From: Myxococcales bacterium
GTDB taxonomy: Bacteria > Myxococcota_A > Polyangia > Polyangiales > Polyangiaceae
Length of the DNA stretch: 64,000 bases
Reading direction: 5' to 3'
Assembly (NCBI GenBank): GCA_016712525.1
Contig: JADJQX010000008.1
Coordinates: 1,494,501 to 1,558,500 of the forward strand
The notes under the pieces are model-generated. The model saw nothing but the letters and a program-made list of their open reading frames with translations, made no database searches and was not told the origin of the DNA. The position numbers and the translations under genes are program-made. Shown one piece after another: positions 33,227 to 43,705 of this stretch. Position 1 is the first letter of the stretch. Each line of letters starts with the position of its first letter.

Positions 33227-33964
33227 TTGACGACGTACGAAACGTCCCGCTGGCACTCTGCAAGGCTCGGCTGCGAAGCCACACTCTCACGCTGGGGTCA
33301 CTCGGGGCAGCCCGTGCTGGTGTTCCCCACCGCCGGCGGCGACGCCGAGGAGATCGAGCGCTTCTTGATGATCAAGGCGCTCGCCCCGCTGCTCGACGCC
33401 GGGCGCATCAAGATCTACTCGTGCGACAGCGTCGGCGGTAAGGCCTGGTTCGACAAGGACAAGAGCCCCGAGCACCGCATGTGGATGCAGCACCAGTACC
33501 ACCAGTACGTGCGGCACGAGGTCGTCCCCGCCATCCGGAAAGACTGCAAATCGCCCGACATCGGCGTGTGGTCGGCCGGCTCTTCCATCGGCGCTTTCCA
33601 CGCCGCGGCCATGGTGTGCCGCTTCCCCGACGTGTTCGAGAAGGCGCTCGCGATGAGCGGCACGTACGGGATCATGAAGTGGATGGAGCGCGACCACCCG
33701 ACCGACTACTTCTTCGTCTCGTCGCCCCTCCACTTCGTGCCCACGCTCGCCGGGCGCCACCTCGACGTGCTCCGTACGCGCTACGTGCACATCGCCACCG
33801 GCGAAGGCAAATGGGAGGACATCGGCGAGAGCTTCTGGCTCGCCAAGGTGCTCGGTGAAAAGGGCATTCCGAATTACGTGGAGTCGTGGGGCCCGGACTG
33901 GCACCACGACTGGGTGACGTGGCGCGCCATGATGCCGAAGATCCTCGGCAAGTGGACCGAATGA
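33227..33964 (+). CDS. Esterase-D-like alpha/beta hydrolase
   Basis: 245 residues from the TTG at 33227; no ATG or GTG occurs near the conserved N-terminus, and AAGG lies just upstream. PVLVFPTAGGDAEEIERF (29-46) holds the oxyanion strand. Nucleophile Ser120 lies in AGSSIGAF (117-124), and LAMSGTYGIM (141-150) and a His in DWHHDWVTW (224-232) complete the fold. It is related to the larger esterase at 30601 but lacks its E-set domain. It starts after a 193-bp gap and ends 11 nt before the GCS2 gene. The substrate is unknown; it probably acts on the same pathway product. Confidence 0.82.
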   Translation: MTTYETSRWHSARLGCEATLSRWGHSGQPVLVFPTAGGDAEEIERFLMIKALAPLLDAGRIKIYSCDSVGGKAWFDKDKSPEHRMWMQHQYHQYVRHEVVPAIRKDCKSPDIGVWSAGSSIGAFHAAAMVCRFPDVFEKALAMSGTYGIMKWMERDHPTDYFFVSSPLHFVPTLAGRHLDVLRTRYVHIATGEGKWEDIGESFWLAKVLGEKGIPNYVESWGPDWHHDWVTWRAMMPKILGKWTE

Positions 33965-33975
33965 GGGGAGCTCCG

Positions 33976-35976
33976 ATGGAGAACGAGGCGCGCAAAGAAG
34001 ACACCCGCGAGCACAAGTCGATCTCCGGAGATCTCTCGGGCGACCAGCGGCGCAGGTACATGCGTCAGGTGCTCCGCGACCTCCGGGGGCTCGAGCGGAT
34101 GCTGTCGGGCGGTATGTTCGAGCGCGGCGTGTCACGCATCGGCGCCGAGCAGGAGATGTTCCTCGTCGACGCGACCTTCGGGTGTGCCCCCATGGCCCTC
34201 GAGACGCTCGTGCGGCTCGCCGATCCCGCGCACTACACGACCGAGCTCGGGCGCTTCAACCTCGAGCTGAACGCCGACCCTCAGCCCCTCGCGGGCAAGG
34301 GGCTCGCGCAGCTCGAGCGGCAGCTCGGCGACCTCTACGGCAACATCCAGAAGCGCTGCGCCGAGATCGGCATTCAGCCGGTCATGGTGGGCATTTTGCC
34401 CACGATCGAGCAGAGCGACCTCGGGCTCGACAACATCGTCCCGAACCCGCGCTATCTCACGATCAACCGCGTCATGAACGCGGCCCGAGGCGAGGCCTAC
34501 GATCTCAGCATCAAGGGCATCGACGAGCTCATGCTCAAACACGACTCGATCATGTTCGAGGCGTGCAACGCGAGCTTCCAGGTGCACCTCCAGGTGGCCG
34601 AGCCCGAGCGCTTCGCCCACTTCTACGACATCGCGCAGCTCCTCTTGGCGCCCACGCTCGCCGTCGCCACGAACTCACCCACGCTCTTCGGCAAGCGGCT
34701 CTGGGCCGAGACGCGCATCGCGCTCTTCGAGCAGTCGTGCGACATCCGCGCGCCGAGCCACCACCTCCGCGAGCGCACCGCGCGCGTGAACTTCGGCAAG
34801 GGCTGGGTGCGGAACAGCGTGCTCGACATTTTCAAAGAGAACGTCATGCGGTTCCGGCCCCTCGTCGGCACCGAAGAAGAAGAGGACGCGCTCGCCACGC
34901 TCGACGCCGGGAAAATCCCCGAGCTCCGCGCCCTCCGGCTCCACAACGGCACGATCTACCGGTGGAACCGCGCGTGTTATGGCATCTCCGAGAACGGCAA
35001 GCCGCACCTCCGCATCGAGCTCCGCTGCCTCCCCGCAGGGCCGACGATCGTCGACGAGGTCGCGAACGCTGCCTTCTGGCTCGGCCTCATGACCGAGCTC
35101 GGCGCCACGATCGAGGATCTCCCCTCACGGCTCGAGTTCGACCTCGCCCAGGCGAACTTCTACGCCGCTGCCCGCGACGGGCTCACGGCTCGCTTCACGT
35201 GGCTCGACGGCGAAGAGGTGGTGGCGCAGCCCTTCGTGGCCGATCGACTCTTGCCCCTCGCCGAGGCCGGGCTCGCCCGCGCCGGGGTCGACGACGCCGA
35301 CGCGAAGAAGTACCTCGGCATCGTCGATCGCCGCGTGCGCTCCTTGCGCACGGGCTCTCGCTGGATGCTCCAGTCGCTCGCGGGCATGCAGTCGAAGGGG
35401 TCTCACGGAGAGCGCCTCGCCGCGCTCGTGTCGGCCACGATCGACCGCCAAAAGAGCGGAAAACCCGTGTCGGAGTGGGAGCGCGCCCGCCTCGACGAGG
35501 TGCTCCCGAAGCGCACCGGGTACAACAAGGTCTCGCACTACATGCAGACCGACGTGCTCACCGTCCAACCGGACGACTCGGTCGAGATGGTCTCCGACCT
35601 CATGAGCTGGGAGCGCATCCGGTACCTCCCCGTCGAGGACGCGCAGGGCAAGCTCGTGGGGCTCGTGTCGCTGCGCGCCGTGCTGCGGCACATGGCCGAA
35701 CAAGCCAAGCTGCCCACGCGCGGAGAGGACACGGCCGCGGTCGCCGACATCATGCGCAACGATCTCGTCACGGTGTCCCCCGACTCGCAGACCCTCGAGG
35801 CCATCTCGCTCATGCGGCGCCACCGCATCGGGTGCTTGCCGGTCGTGCAGAACGGGAGCCTCGTCGGCGTCATCACCGAAGAAGACTTCATGGAGATCGC
35901 GGCCGACCTGCTCGAAGGTCAGGTCGGGCCCGTCGAGCCTCCATCCACGCACCCGCGCAGGAGGACCCGGACGTGA
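33976..35976 (+). CDS. GCS2-family carboxylate-amine ligase fused to two CBS domains
   Basis: 666 residues from the ATG at 33976 with GAGGGGAG upstream. Residues ~40-480 are a glutamate-cysteine-ligase-type (GCS2/COG2170) catalytic domain: RIGAEQEMFLVD (54-65), RFNLELNADPQPL (93-105), FQVHLQV (201-207), and a late RIELRCLPAGPT (346-357). Residues ~515-650 are a CBS pair: YMQTDVLTVQPDDSVEMVSDL and DIMRNDLVTVSPDSQTLEAISL. The ligase should join an amino group to a gamma- or alpha-carboxylate using ATP. The CBS pair probably senses adenylate charge. The stop overlaps the next gene by 4 nt. Confidence 0.92.
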   Translation: MENEARKEDTREHKSISGDLSGDQRRRYMRQVLRDLRGLERMLSGGMFERGVSRIGAEQEMFLVDATFGCAPMALETLVRLADPAHYTTELGRFNLELNADPQPLAGKGLAQLERQLGDLYGNIQKRCAEIGIQPVMVGILPTIEQSDLGLDNIVPNPRYLTINRVMNAARGEAYDLSIKGIDELMLKHDSIMFEACNASFQVHLQVAEPERFAHFYDIAQLLLAPTLAVATNSPTLFGKRLWAETRIALFEQSCDIRAPSHHLRERTARVNFGKGWVRNSVLDIFKENVMRFRPLVGTEEEEDALATLDAGKIPELRALRLHNGTIYRWNRACYGISENGKPHLRIELRCLPAGPTIVDEVANAAFWLGLMTELGATIEDLPSRLEFDLAQANFYAAARDGLTARFTWLDGEEVVAQPFVADRLLPLAEAGLARAGVDDADAKKYLGIVDRRVRSLRTGSRWMLQSLAGMQSKGSHGERLAALVSATIDRQKSGKPVSEWERARLDEVLPKRTGYNKVSHYMQTDVLTVQPDDSVEMVSDLMSWERIRYLPVEDAQGKLVGLVSLRAVLRHMAEQAKLPTRGEDTAAVADIMRNDLVTVSPDSQTLEAISLMRRHRIGCLPVVQNGSLVGVITEEDFMEIAADLLEGQVGPVEPPSTHPRRRTRT

Positions 35977-37127
35977 GCCACGAAGACGCCCCCAAGCCGT
36001 TCGAAATATCCCGCAAAATCGGGCACTTGCACGGCAAACGCCCCGGGCCCACCGTCATCGCGATCGGCGGGATCCACGGCAACGAGACGGCCGGGATCGT
36101 CGCGGGGCGGCGCGTGCTCGAGCGGCTCGCCCACGAAGAGCTTCGGGGTGACCTCGTGCTCTTCGGCGGCAACCTCGCGGCGATGCGAAAGAACGTCCGC
36201 TACGTCGCGAAGGACATGAACCGTGTCTGGGTCGACGCCCACATCCACGACCTCGAGGCACGCGGGCACGACGAGCCCTCACTCGACTCCGAGGACCGCG
36301 AGCAGCTCGAGCTCCTGTCGGCCATCCGCGGGGCGATCGACGAAGCACGCGGCCCCGTCTTCTTGATCGATCTCCACACGACGAGCGCCCACGGCGTGCC
36401 CTTCGTCATCTTCGGAGACACGCTCCCGCAGCGGCACTTCGTGTCGGAGCTGCCCGTGCCGATCATCTTCGGCCTCGAGGAGCAGGTCGACGGCGTGCTC
36501 TCCGAGTACTGGACGCGGCACGGCTGCGTCACGTTCACGATCGAGGGTGGCCAGCACGACGATCCCGGCTCGATCGACAACCTCGAGGCCGTGTTGCTCT
36601 TGGCCGCGCAGGCGGCGGGCATCTTCCGCGCGGGCCAAATCCCCGAGACTCGCACGGCCTTCGCGCTGCTCGAGAGCCGGCGTGGGAACCTCCCTCGTGT
36701 GATGGAGGTCGTTCGGCGCCACGCGATCGCCGAGAGCGACGCGTTCGTCATGGAGCCCGGCTTCCGCAACCTCGATCACGCCAAGGAGGGCCAGCTCCTC
36801 GCCCGCGACAAACGCGGCGAGATCCGCGCGCCGGCGAACGGGCTCGTGCTCTTGCCGCTCTACCAGGGCCTCGGGTCCGACGGCTTCTTCTGGGGGCGCG
36901 CCGTGAGCACGGCGAGGCTCGTCGCTTCGGAGGCGTTGCGGAGCCTCGATCTCGACAGGTTCATCGACTGGCTCCCCGGCGTCGCGCGAGACCGCGAGCG
37001 CCCCACGCGCCTCGTGATCGACACGAAGATCGCCCGCTTCTATCCGCTCGACGTGTTCCACACCCTCGGCTACCGGCGCGTGCGCGAGCGCGACGGCGAG
37101 CTCACCGTGGAGCGCCAGCCCGGTTGA
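35973..37127 (+). CDS. AstE/AspA-family zinc deacylase (M14-like)
   Basis: 384 residues from the GTG at 35973 (GTGA overlap). GIHGNE (33-38, His35 and Glu38) and DLHTTS (133-138, His135) are the zinc ligands. DMNR (81-84) holds the substrate carboxylate-binding Arg. FTIEGGQHD (~191-199) carries the general-base Glu. The C-terminal ~90 residues resemble the beta-barrel extension of succinylglutamate desuccinylase/aspartoacylase. The family hydrolyses N-acyl amino acids. As last gene of the cluster it may remove a protecting acyl group or recycle the product. Confidence 0.9.
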   Translation: MSHEDAPKPFEISRKIGHLHGKRPGPTVIAIGGIHGNETAGIVAGRRVLERLAHEELRGDLVLFGGNLAAMRKNVRYVAKDMNRVWVDAHIHDLEARGHDEPSLDSEDREQLELLSAIRGAIDEARGPVFLIDLHTTSAHGVPFVIFGDTLPQRHFVSELPVPIIFGLEEQVDGVLSEYWTRHGCVTFTIEGGQHDDPGSIDNLEAVLLLAAQAAGIFRAGQIPETRTAFALLESRRGNLPRVMEVVRRHAIAESDAFVMEPGFRNLDHAKEGQLLARDKRGEIRAPANGLVLLPLYQGLGSDGFFWGRAVSTARLVASEALRSLDLDRFIDWLPGVARDRERPTRLVIDTKIARFYPLDVFHTLGYRRVRERDGELTVERQPG

Positions 37128-37245
37128 CGCGACGCGATGCCGTGGCCGCGAGGCGACGGCGCCGAGAAAGCTCGAACACGAAGGGGCGATGTGGCACCCT
37201 ACGAGGTGGCGGACAGATCGTCCTGCCTTTGCTTCAGGGGTCGGC

Positions 37246-39120
37246 ATGAGGCTACGCGGTGTGATCGCGGCTGGGGTGCTCGCGGGGGCGGTCGGGGTGT
37301 CGGTGGCGTGCACCAAAGACCCACCCGGCGAGGTGGTGCTCTCGTTCCAGACCGACATGTCGGTCCCGAAGGACGTGTCGGCGGTGGTGCTCTCGATCAC
37401 GTCGAGCGGCCGCACGCTCTTCGAGGAGCAGTACAACGTCGGCCCCACGGGCGTGAAGCTCCCGTCGACGTTCGGCGTGGTCGAGGGCGAAAAAGACGAG
37501 CCCGTCACCATCAAGCTCATCGCGCTGAAGGGCACGAAGCCCGTCGTGCTCCGCGAGGTCGTCACCAAGATCCCGAAGGGTCGCGTCGCGGGCATGAAGA
37601 TGCCCATCGAGTGGCTCTGCGCCGGCGAGTCGTCGGTCAAAGGGGAGATCCGCCAAGCCGCCGAGAACCAGTGCCCCGCGGGTCAGACGTGCTCGGCGGG
37701 CTCGTGTGTCCCGTCCGACTCGTTCCCCCTCGACGACCCGTACGACGCAAAGAACGTGTTCGGCGGCGGCGACGACAAAGGCCAGGGCGGGAGCTGCTTC
37801 TCGACCGAGTCGTGTTTCTCGGCCGTGCAGACCGTGGCGGTCACCCCGGTCGACGACGGCTCGGCCTGCGCGTTCACCCTCGACGGCGTGAGGAACGTGG
37901 CCCTCGAGCCCGAAGACAGGGCGACCGGGATCGGCACCGGCCCGAACGGAACGGGGCCTTTCCTCGTCCCGCTCGACCAGGGAAAATCCGGCTTCGAGCT
38001 GCAAGGCAGCCGCGTCACGTTGCCACGCGCCGTGTGCACCCGCATCGCCAAAGGCATCGCCGGAACGTCAGAGCGCCTTCGCGTGTATGCTACACGTTCT
38101 TGCTCGCCGAAGACGAACCGTACCCCCACGTGCGGCGCGTGGAGCGCAGTCACGAAGCCCACGCCGACCGAGGACGCGGGCACCGCGGCCGAAGGTGGAA
38201 ACCCGAACTGGAAGTCGGTCCCCGTCCGGAAGCCGCGTTCGCTCCGCGTCGCCGGCCCACCCAACGCGCGCCGCCTCTACTTCGTCGTCGATGAGGGAAC
38301 CGGCAGCAAGGTGCTCTCGTGCGACGCAGCCAGTTGCAGCGAGGCGGGTTTGCGGTGCGAGGCCAGCTTCACGAGCCAGATCGGTGTAATTTCCCCGTTT
38401 CAGCGGACGAACACCGATCCGGTGGCGGCGATCTACGCGATCAACCGAGCTCAAGCCGTCGAGGTGGCCGACACGTCGAGCGCGTGCGCGGTCGGAAAAC
38501 CCGTCGCGTTCCCGGGAGCTCCGCCCCTGATGTGGGACCTCGTCGCCCTCGAAAAGGAGCTGCTCCTGATGGGTGACAACCAGCTCGGCTCGTGCTCGAT
38601 GAGCGCGCTCGACAAGTGCGACGTGGTTCGTCCGATCAGGTCGTTCGGCGCGCCCGCGCCCGGAAAGCTCTCTGCGGGCAACGGCGTCGCCTACATCCAC
38701 GGCACCGAGGTCGGCGGTTGCACCACGAGCGCTTGCTCGACGACGACGAGCAAAGACGTCGCCGTCGACAACGCGACCCCGCTCGCGATCGTCGCCGACT
38801 CGCCGCTCTACTACTGGATCCAGGGGAGCGTTGGCGGCAGCACAGTCGTTCGCGACTGCCCGACGTCGCCAGAGTGTCGAGGGGCGGACCGCACTGAAGC
38901 GGGCGTCTATTTCGATCTCGCCGTGAACAGCCAGTATGTCTACGTGGCGACCTCCACAGGGCTCTCGCGCATTCGGCAGCTCCAACAAGGGGAGCCCCCG
39001 GGACCCAAGCGGCCCGAGTCGGTCGACAGCTCGAGCCCATACAACGAGGTCAAGGTCGACGGAGACGTGGCCTATTACCTGAGCGACACCGCGGTCGTGC
39101 GCTTCCGCGACGGACAGTGA
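37246..39120 (+). CDS. Large cell-envelope lipoprotein, unknown function
   Basis: 624 residues from the ATG at 37246. The signal peptide MRLRGVIAAGVLAGAVGVSVAC has a good lipobox (SVAC, Cys22). Residues ~25-120 look like an Ig-like beta domain (VVLSFQTDMSVPKDVSAVVL). A Cys-rich stretch follows (NQCPAGQTCSAGSCVPSD), typical of secreted myxobacterial proteins. The last ~290 residues show repeated blade-like strands with regular Cys pairs, perhaps a beta-propeller. No catalytic motif is found. It lies 118 bp after the amidoligase cluster and may be independent. It converges on the PEGA gene. Confidence 0.78.
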   Translation: MRLRGVIAAGVLAGAVGVSVACTKDPPGEVVLSFQTDMSVPKDVSAVVLSITSSGRTLFEEQYNVGPTGVKLPSTFGVVEGEKDEPVTIKLIALKGTKPVVLREVVTKIPKGRVAGMKMPIEWLCAGESSVKGEIRQAAENQCPAGQTCSAGSCVPSDSFPLDDPYDAKNVFGGGDDKGQGGSCFSTESCFSAVQTVAVTPVDDGSACAFTLDGVRNVALEPEDRATGIGTGPNGTGPFLVPLDQGKSGFELQGSRVTLPRAVCTRIAKGIAGTSERLRVYATRSCSPKTNRTPTCGAWSAVTKPTPTEDAGTAAEGGNPNWKSVPVRKPRSLRVAGPPNARRLYFVVDEGTGSKVLSCDAASCSEAGLRCEASFTSQIGVISPFQRTNTDPVAAIYAINRAQAVEVADTSSACAVGKPVAFPGAPPLMWDLVALEKELLLMGDNQLGSCSMSALDKCDVVRPIRSFGAPAPGKLSAGNGVAYIHGTEVGGCTTSACSTTTSKDVAVDNATPLAIVADSPLYYWIQGSVGGSTVVRDCPTSPECRGADRTEAGVYFDLAVNSQYVYVATSTGLSRIRQLQQGEPPGPKRPESVDSSSPYNEVKVDGDVAYYLSDTAVVRFRDGQ

Positions 39121-39154
39121 GCGCGCGCGAACGACGCTCCGTTCACGGTCCGCC

Positions 39155-40152
39155 TCACCGGAGGAGCGGGGCCTGCACGGTGCCGGGGTCCATCGTGCCG
39201 ATGACCTGGGGCTGGGCCTCGCCCGGCTTGAAGATGAAGTAGCCACCGACGGCCGCGCCCGACGCGAGCACCACGCCGCCGGCGACCCACACCCACGCGG
39301 GGATGCCCGAGGCCTCTTTTTCCAGGGTCACGTCGACCCGGCGCGTCTCGCCGTCTTGCACGAGCACCTCGCCCGTGTGCGCGCGGAAGCCCTTCGCGGT
39401 GACGCGCAGCGTGTGACCGCCGCTCGGGACCTTGCCCACGTACGCGCCCGTGCCGACGGCTTTCCCGTCGACGAAGATGGCATCGCCCGGGGCAGCGTGC
39501 ACCGAGATCGTGCCCTCGTGGACCTCGCGCTCGAGGGGCCACGCGAGCACGAGCGGAGCGCCTCCGGCCACCTTCACGCGCTCGGTCCTCTCACGAAACC
39601 CCTTCTTTTTCAGGGTGATCGTGTGCTCGCCCACGTCGACGAGGGGCTTCTTCTCGAGGGGCGTCGTGCCGAACGCGAGCCCGTCGACGAGGACGTCGGC
39701 CCCCGCCTCGTTGGTCGTGAGGTCGAGCGGTGACACGAGCGCCTTCACGCTCTCGACGAGCCCGTCGACCTCTTTCGTGTCGGCCTCGGTGAGCTTGTCG
39801 CGCGCCTCGACGCGGTAACGCTCGAGGAGCCCGAGCATCTTGGCGTAGTGGCGGAGCGACTTCTCGCAGACGGCCATGTTCCAGAGGAGGAGCGGATTCT
39901 TCGACGCGGCGAACGCGCTCTCGAACTTCACGAGCGCCGAGGCAAAGTCGCCGTCTTGGTAGAGCACACGCGCCGCGACGTAGTCGGCCTTGGCCATGCC
40001 GGTGAGCGTGTCGCCGAGCGAGGCCCCGGCCGGGGTCGACTCGGCGGGCTTGGGCTCGGTCGCAGGCGCAGCAGGGTCGGCGGCGAGGGCGGGGCGGGCC
40101 GCTCCCATGGCACCCAAGAGCGCGAAAACAATCGATATTTTGGCAACGTTCT

Positions 40153-40156
<4 letters not shown>
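39155..40156 (-). CDS. PEGA-domain protein with signal peptide and C-terminal membrane segment
   Basis: 333 residues. The signal peptide ends ARPALAAD (~26). Residues ~55-125 are a helical TPR-like region (ARVLYQDGDFASALVKFESAF). Two PEGA beta repeats follow (DVLVDGLAFGTTPLEKKPLVD; DAIFVDGKAVGTGAYVGKVP). The C-terminal hydrophobic segment ~287-308 could anchor it. PEGA repeats occur in surface-layer and kinase-linked proteins of myxobacteria. Its ATG overlaps the kinase TGA (40153-40156), so translation is coupled, suggesting that the kinase and the PEGA protein act together. Confidence 0.87.
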
Positions 40157-41670
<1,514 letters not shown>

Positions 41671-41729
41671 GAGCTCAAGGATAACCGAAAGGACGCCCTC
41701 GCGGAAAAAGTCGCGCGTAGCATGAGGCG

Positions 41730-41735
41730 AGGAGG
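41730..41735 (+). promoter_or_regulatory. Ribosome binding site fixing the zwf TTG start
   Basis: AGGAGG is spaced 6 nt from TTG 41742. It supports the rare TTG start of zwf and argues against a kinase start at 41748 on the other strand. Confidence 0.7.
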
Positions 41736-41741
41736 CGCACT

Positions 41742-43136
41742 TTGACACGACCCGACACCACCCAGTCCGACGCGTTCGTGTTCTTCGGAGCGACGGGGGA
41801 CCTCGCGTTCAAGAAAATCTTTCCGGCCCTTCAGGCGCTCGTGAAGCGTGACCGGCTCGACATCCCCGTCGTGGGCGTCGCCAAGGCGGGCTACACGCGC
41901 GAGATGCTCGTGAACCGGGCGAGAGAGAGCCTCGTCGCCGCCAAGTGCCTCGACGAAGAGGCCTTCACGAAGCTCGCGTCTCACATCCGGTACGTCGACG
42001 GCGACTACAACGACCCGCACACCTTTCAGCAGATCCGCACCCAACTGGCCACGGCCTCGCGGCCCATTCACTACCTGGCGATCCCGCCGAGCATGTTCCC
42101 CACGGTCGTGCACAGGCTGCACGAGGCCGGCTGCACCACCAACGCGCGCGTGGTGGTCGAGAAGCCCTTCGGGCGCGATCTCGGCACGGCGCGGGCCCTG
42201 AACCACACGCTGCACACGGCCTTCCCCGAGGATTGCATCTTCCGTATCGACCACTACCTCGGCAAAGAGGCCGTCCAAAACATCTTGTATTTCCGGTTCG
42301 CGAACGCGTTCCTCGAGCCCATCCTGAATCGGCAGTACGTCGAAAACGTGCAGATTACACTCGCCGAGTCGTTCGGCGTGCAGGGGCGCGGGCGCTTCTA
42401 CGAAGAGGCCGGGGTGGTGCGCGACGTCATCCAGAACCACCTCCTCCAGATGGTGAGCTACCTCGCCATGGAGGCGCCCTCGAGCACGTACGCCGAGGCC
42501 ATCCGCGACGAGCAGGCCAAGGTGCTGCGCACGATCCGCCCGATGAGCCACGAGGACACCGTGCTCGGGCAGTTCCGTGGCTACCGCGACGAGGCGGGAG
42601 TCGCCCCGAGCTCGACGGTGCCCACCTACGCGGCGCTGCGCATGTACGTCGACTCGTGGCGGTGGGAGGGCGTCCCGTTCTGCGTACGGGCCGGAAAATC
42701 GCTCGCGATGTCGTGCGCCGAGGTGATGGTGGAGCTCAAGAACCCGCCTCAGGTGGTGTTCAAAGAGGCCGCGCCGACGATGGGCAACTACCTTCGCTTC
42801 CGGCTCGCGCCGAAGGTCACGATCGCGCTCGGGGCGCGCCGAAAACAGCATGGCGAGCGCATGATCGGCGCGCCCGTCGAGCTCTCGGTGGTCGAAGAGC
42901 CCGCGCAGGGCCAAGACGGCCGCATGGAGGCGTACGAGCGCCTCTTGGGCGACGCGATGGCGGGCGACGCGACGCTCTTCGCGCGCCAGGACGTGGTCGA
43001 GGCCGCGTGGGCGATCGTCGACCCCGTCATCGGCGGCGACGTGGCCCCCCTCCCCTACGAGCCTGGGAGCTGGGGGCCCGTCGAGGCCGACCGCTTGGTC
43101 ACCGACATCGGCGGCTGGAACACGCCCGTGCCCTGA
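41742..43136 (+). CDS. zwf: Glucose-6-phosphate dehydrogenase
   Basis: 464 residues from the TTG at 41742. The NADP-binding motif FGATGDLAFKKIFPAL (15-30) and the active-site signature RIDHYLGKE (168-176) are intact, as is EKPFGRDL (140-147). It is slightly shorter than the usual ~490 residues. It oxidises glucose 6-phosphate to 6-phosphogluconolactone, supplying NADPH to the oxidative pentose-phosphate pathway in the cytoplasm. It stands alone; no pgl or gnd gene is adjacent. A small secreted-protein gene follows after 86 bp. Confidence 0.96.
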   Translation: MTRPDTTQSDAFVFFGATGDLAFKKIFPALQALVKRDRLDIPVVGVAKAGYTREMLVNRARESLVAAKCLDEEAFTKLASHIRYVDGDYNDPHTFQQIRTQLATASRPIHYLAIPPSMFPTVVHRLHEAGCTTNARVVVEKPFGRDLGTARALNHTLHTAFPEDCIFRIDHYLGKEAVQNILYFRFANAFLEPILNRQYVENVQITLAESFGVQGRGRFYEEAGVVRDVIQNHLLQMVSYLAMEAPSSTYAEAIRDEQAKVLRTIRPMSHEDTVLGQFRGYRDEAGVAPSSTVPTYAALRMYVDSWRWEGVPFCVRAGKSLAMSCAEVMVELKNPPQVVFKEAAPTMGNYLRFRLAPKVTIALGARRKQHGERMIGAPVELSVVEEPAQGQDGRMEAYERLLGDAMAGDATLFARQDVVEAAWAIVDPVIGGDVAPLPYEPGSWGPVEADRLVTDIGGWNTPVP

Positions 43137-43222
43137 GCGCATGGCCAGCAACGGCCTCGCGGGGAGGAAAAAATCGTCGAGGGTCGAGATCGTCGCGTGG
43201 ACCCGCGCGTCTAGGACCTCCC

Positions 43223-43684
43223 ATGCGCAAAGCCCCACGCCTCGCCGTGCTCTCCGCCGCGCTCCTCTGCCTCCTGTCGGTCTCGGCCCCGTCCCTCGCT
43301 TGCGGCGGCGCCGAGCCCCCACCGCCTCAACGCCCCGTCTCGACGCGGGAACAGGCCGACCGCCTCCTTCGTGAAGCGAGCCAAAACGAGCGCGAGGCCG
43401 ACGAGCTGCTCGTCTCGGCCAAGACGCTCTCGGCGCGCGCCATCCTCCTCCGAGACCGCGCACAAAAGCTCACGGGGCGGGCTCGCGTCGAGCTCCTCGC
43501 CGACGCCGCCGACCTCGACAGGGACGCCGCCGAAGCCCGCGCCTCGGCAGCATCTCACCGCGTCGTCGCGGCGCGTCTCCGCGAAGAAGCGACCCGAGTC
43601 TTGGCGGGCAACCCCTCCCCGAGGCCCCCGGGCTGGAAGCCTCCGGGCTGGAAATCGCCCCAGCCCGTGGTCGCGATCTTCTGA
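43223..43684 (+). CDS. Small exported helical protein
   Basis: 153 residues from the ATG at 43223. The signal peptide MRKAPRLAVLSAALLCLLSV ends near SLACGG; the Cys could be lipidated but the lipobox is weak (Ser at -3). The mature part is Ala/Glu/Arg-rich and strongly helical (~40-125), probably a coiled coil. It ends in a Pro/Trp tail (PGWKPPGWKSPQP). Unknown function; no family recognised. It converges on the kinase gene at 43706. Confidence 0.7.
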   Translation: MRKAPRLAVLSAALLCLLSVSAPSLACGGAEPPPPQRPVSTREQADRLLREASQNEREADELLVSAKTLSARAILLRDRAQKLTGRARVELLADAADLDRDAAEARASAASHRVVAARLREEATRVLAGNPSPRPPGWKPPGWKSPQPVVAIF

Positions 43685-43705
43685 CGTCCCCTTCTGCGCG
43701 AGGGG

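Noticed and set aside
41671..41748. Longer form of the second kinase starting at GTG 41748
   Set aside because: It would overlap the zwf start, which has a perfectly placed AGGAGG. The extra residues show no kinase similarity.
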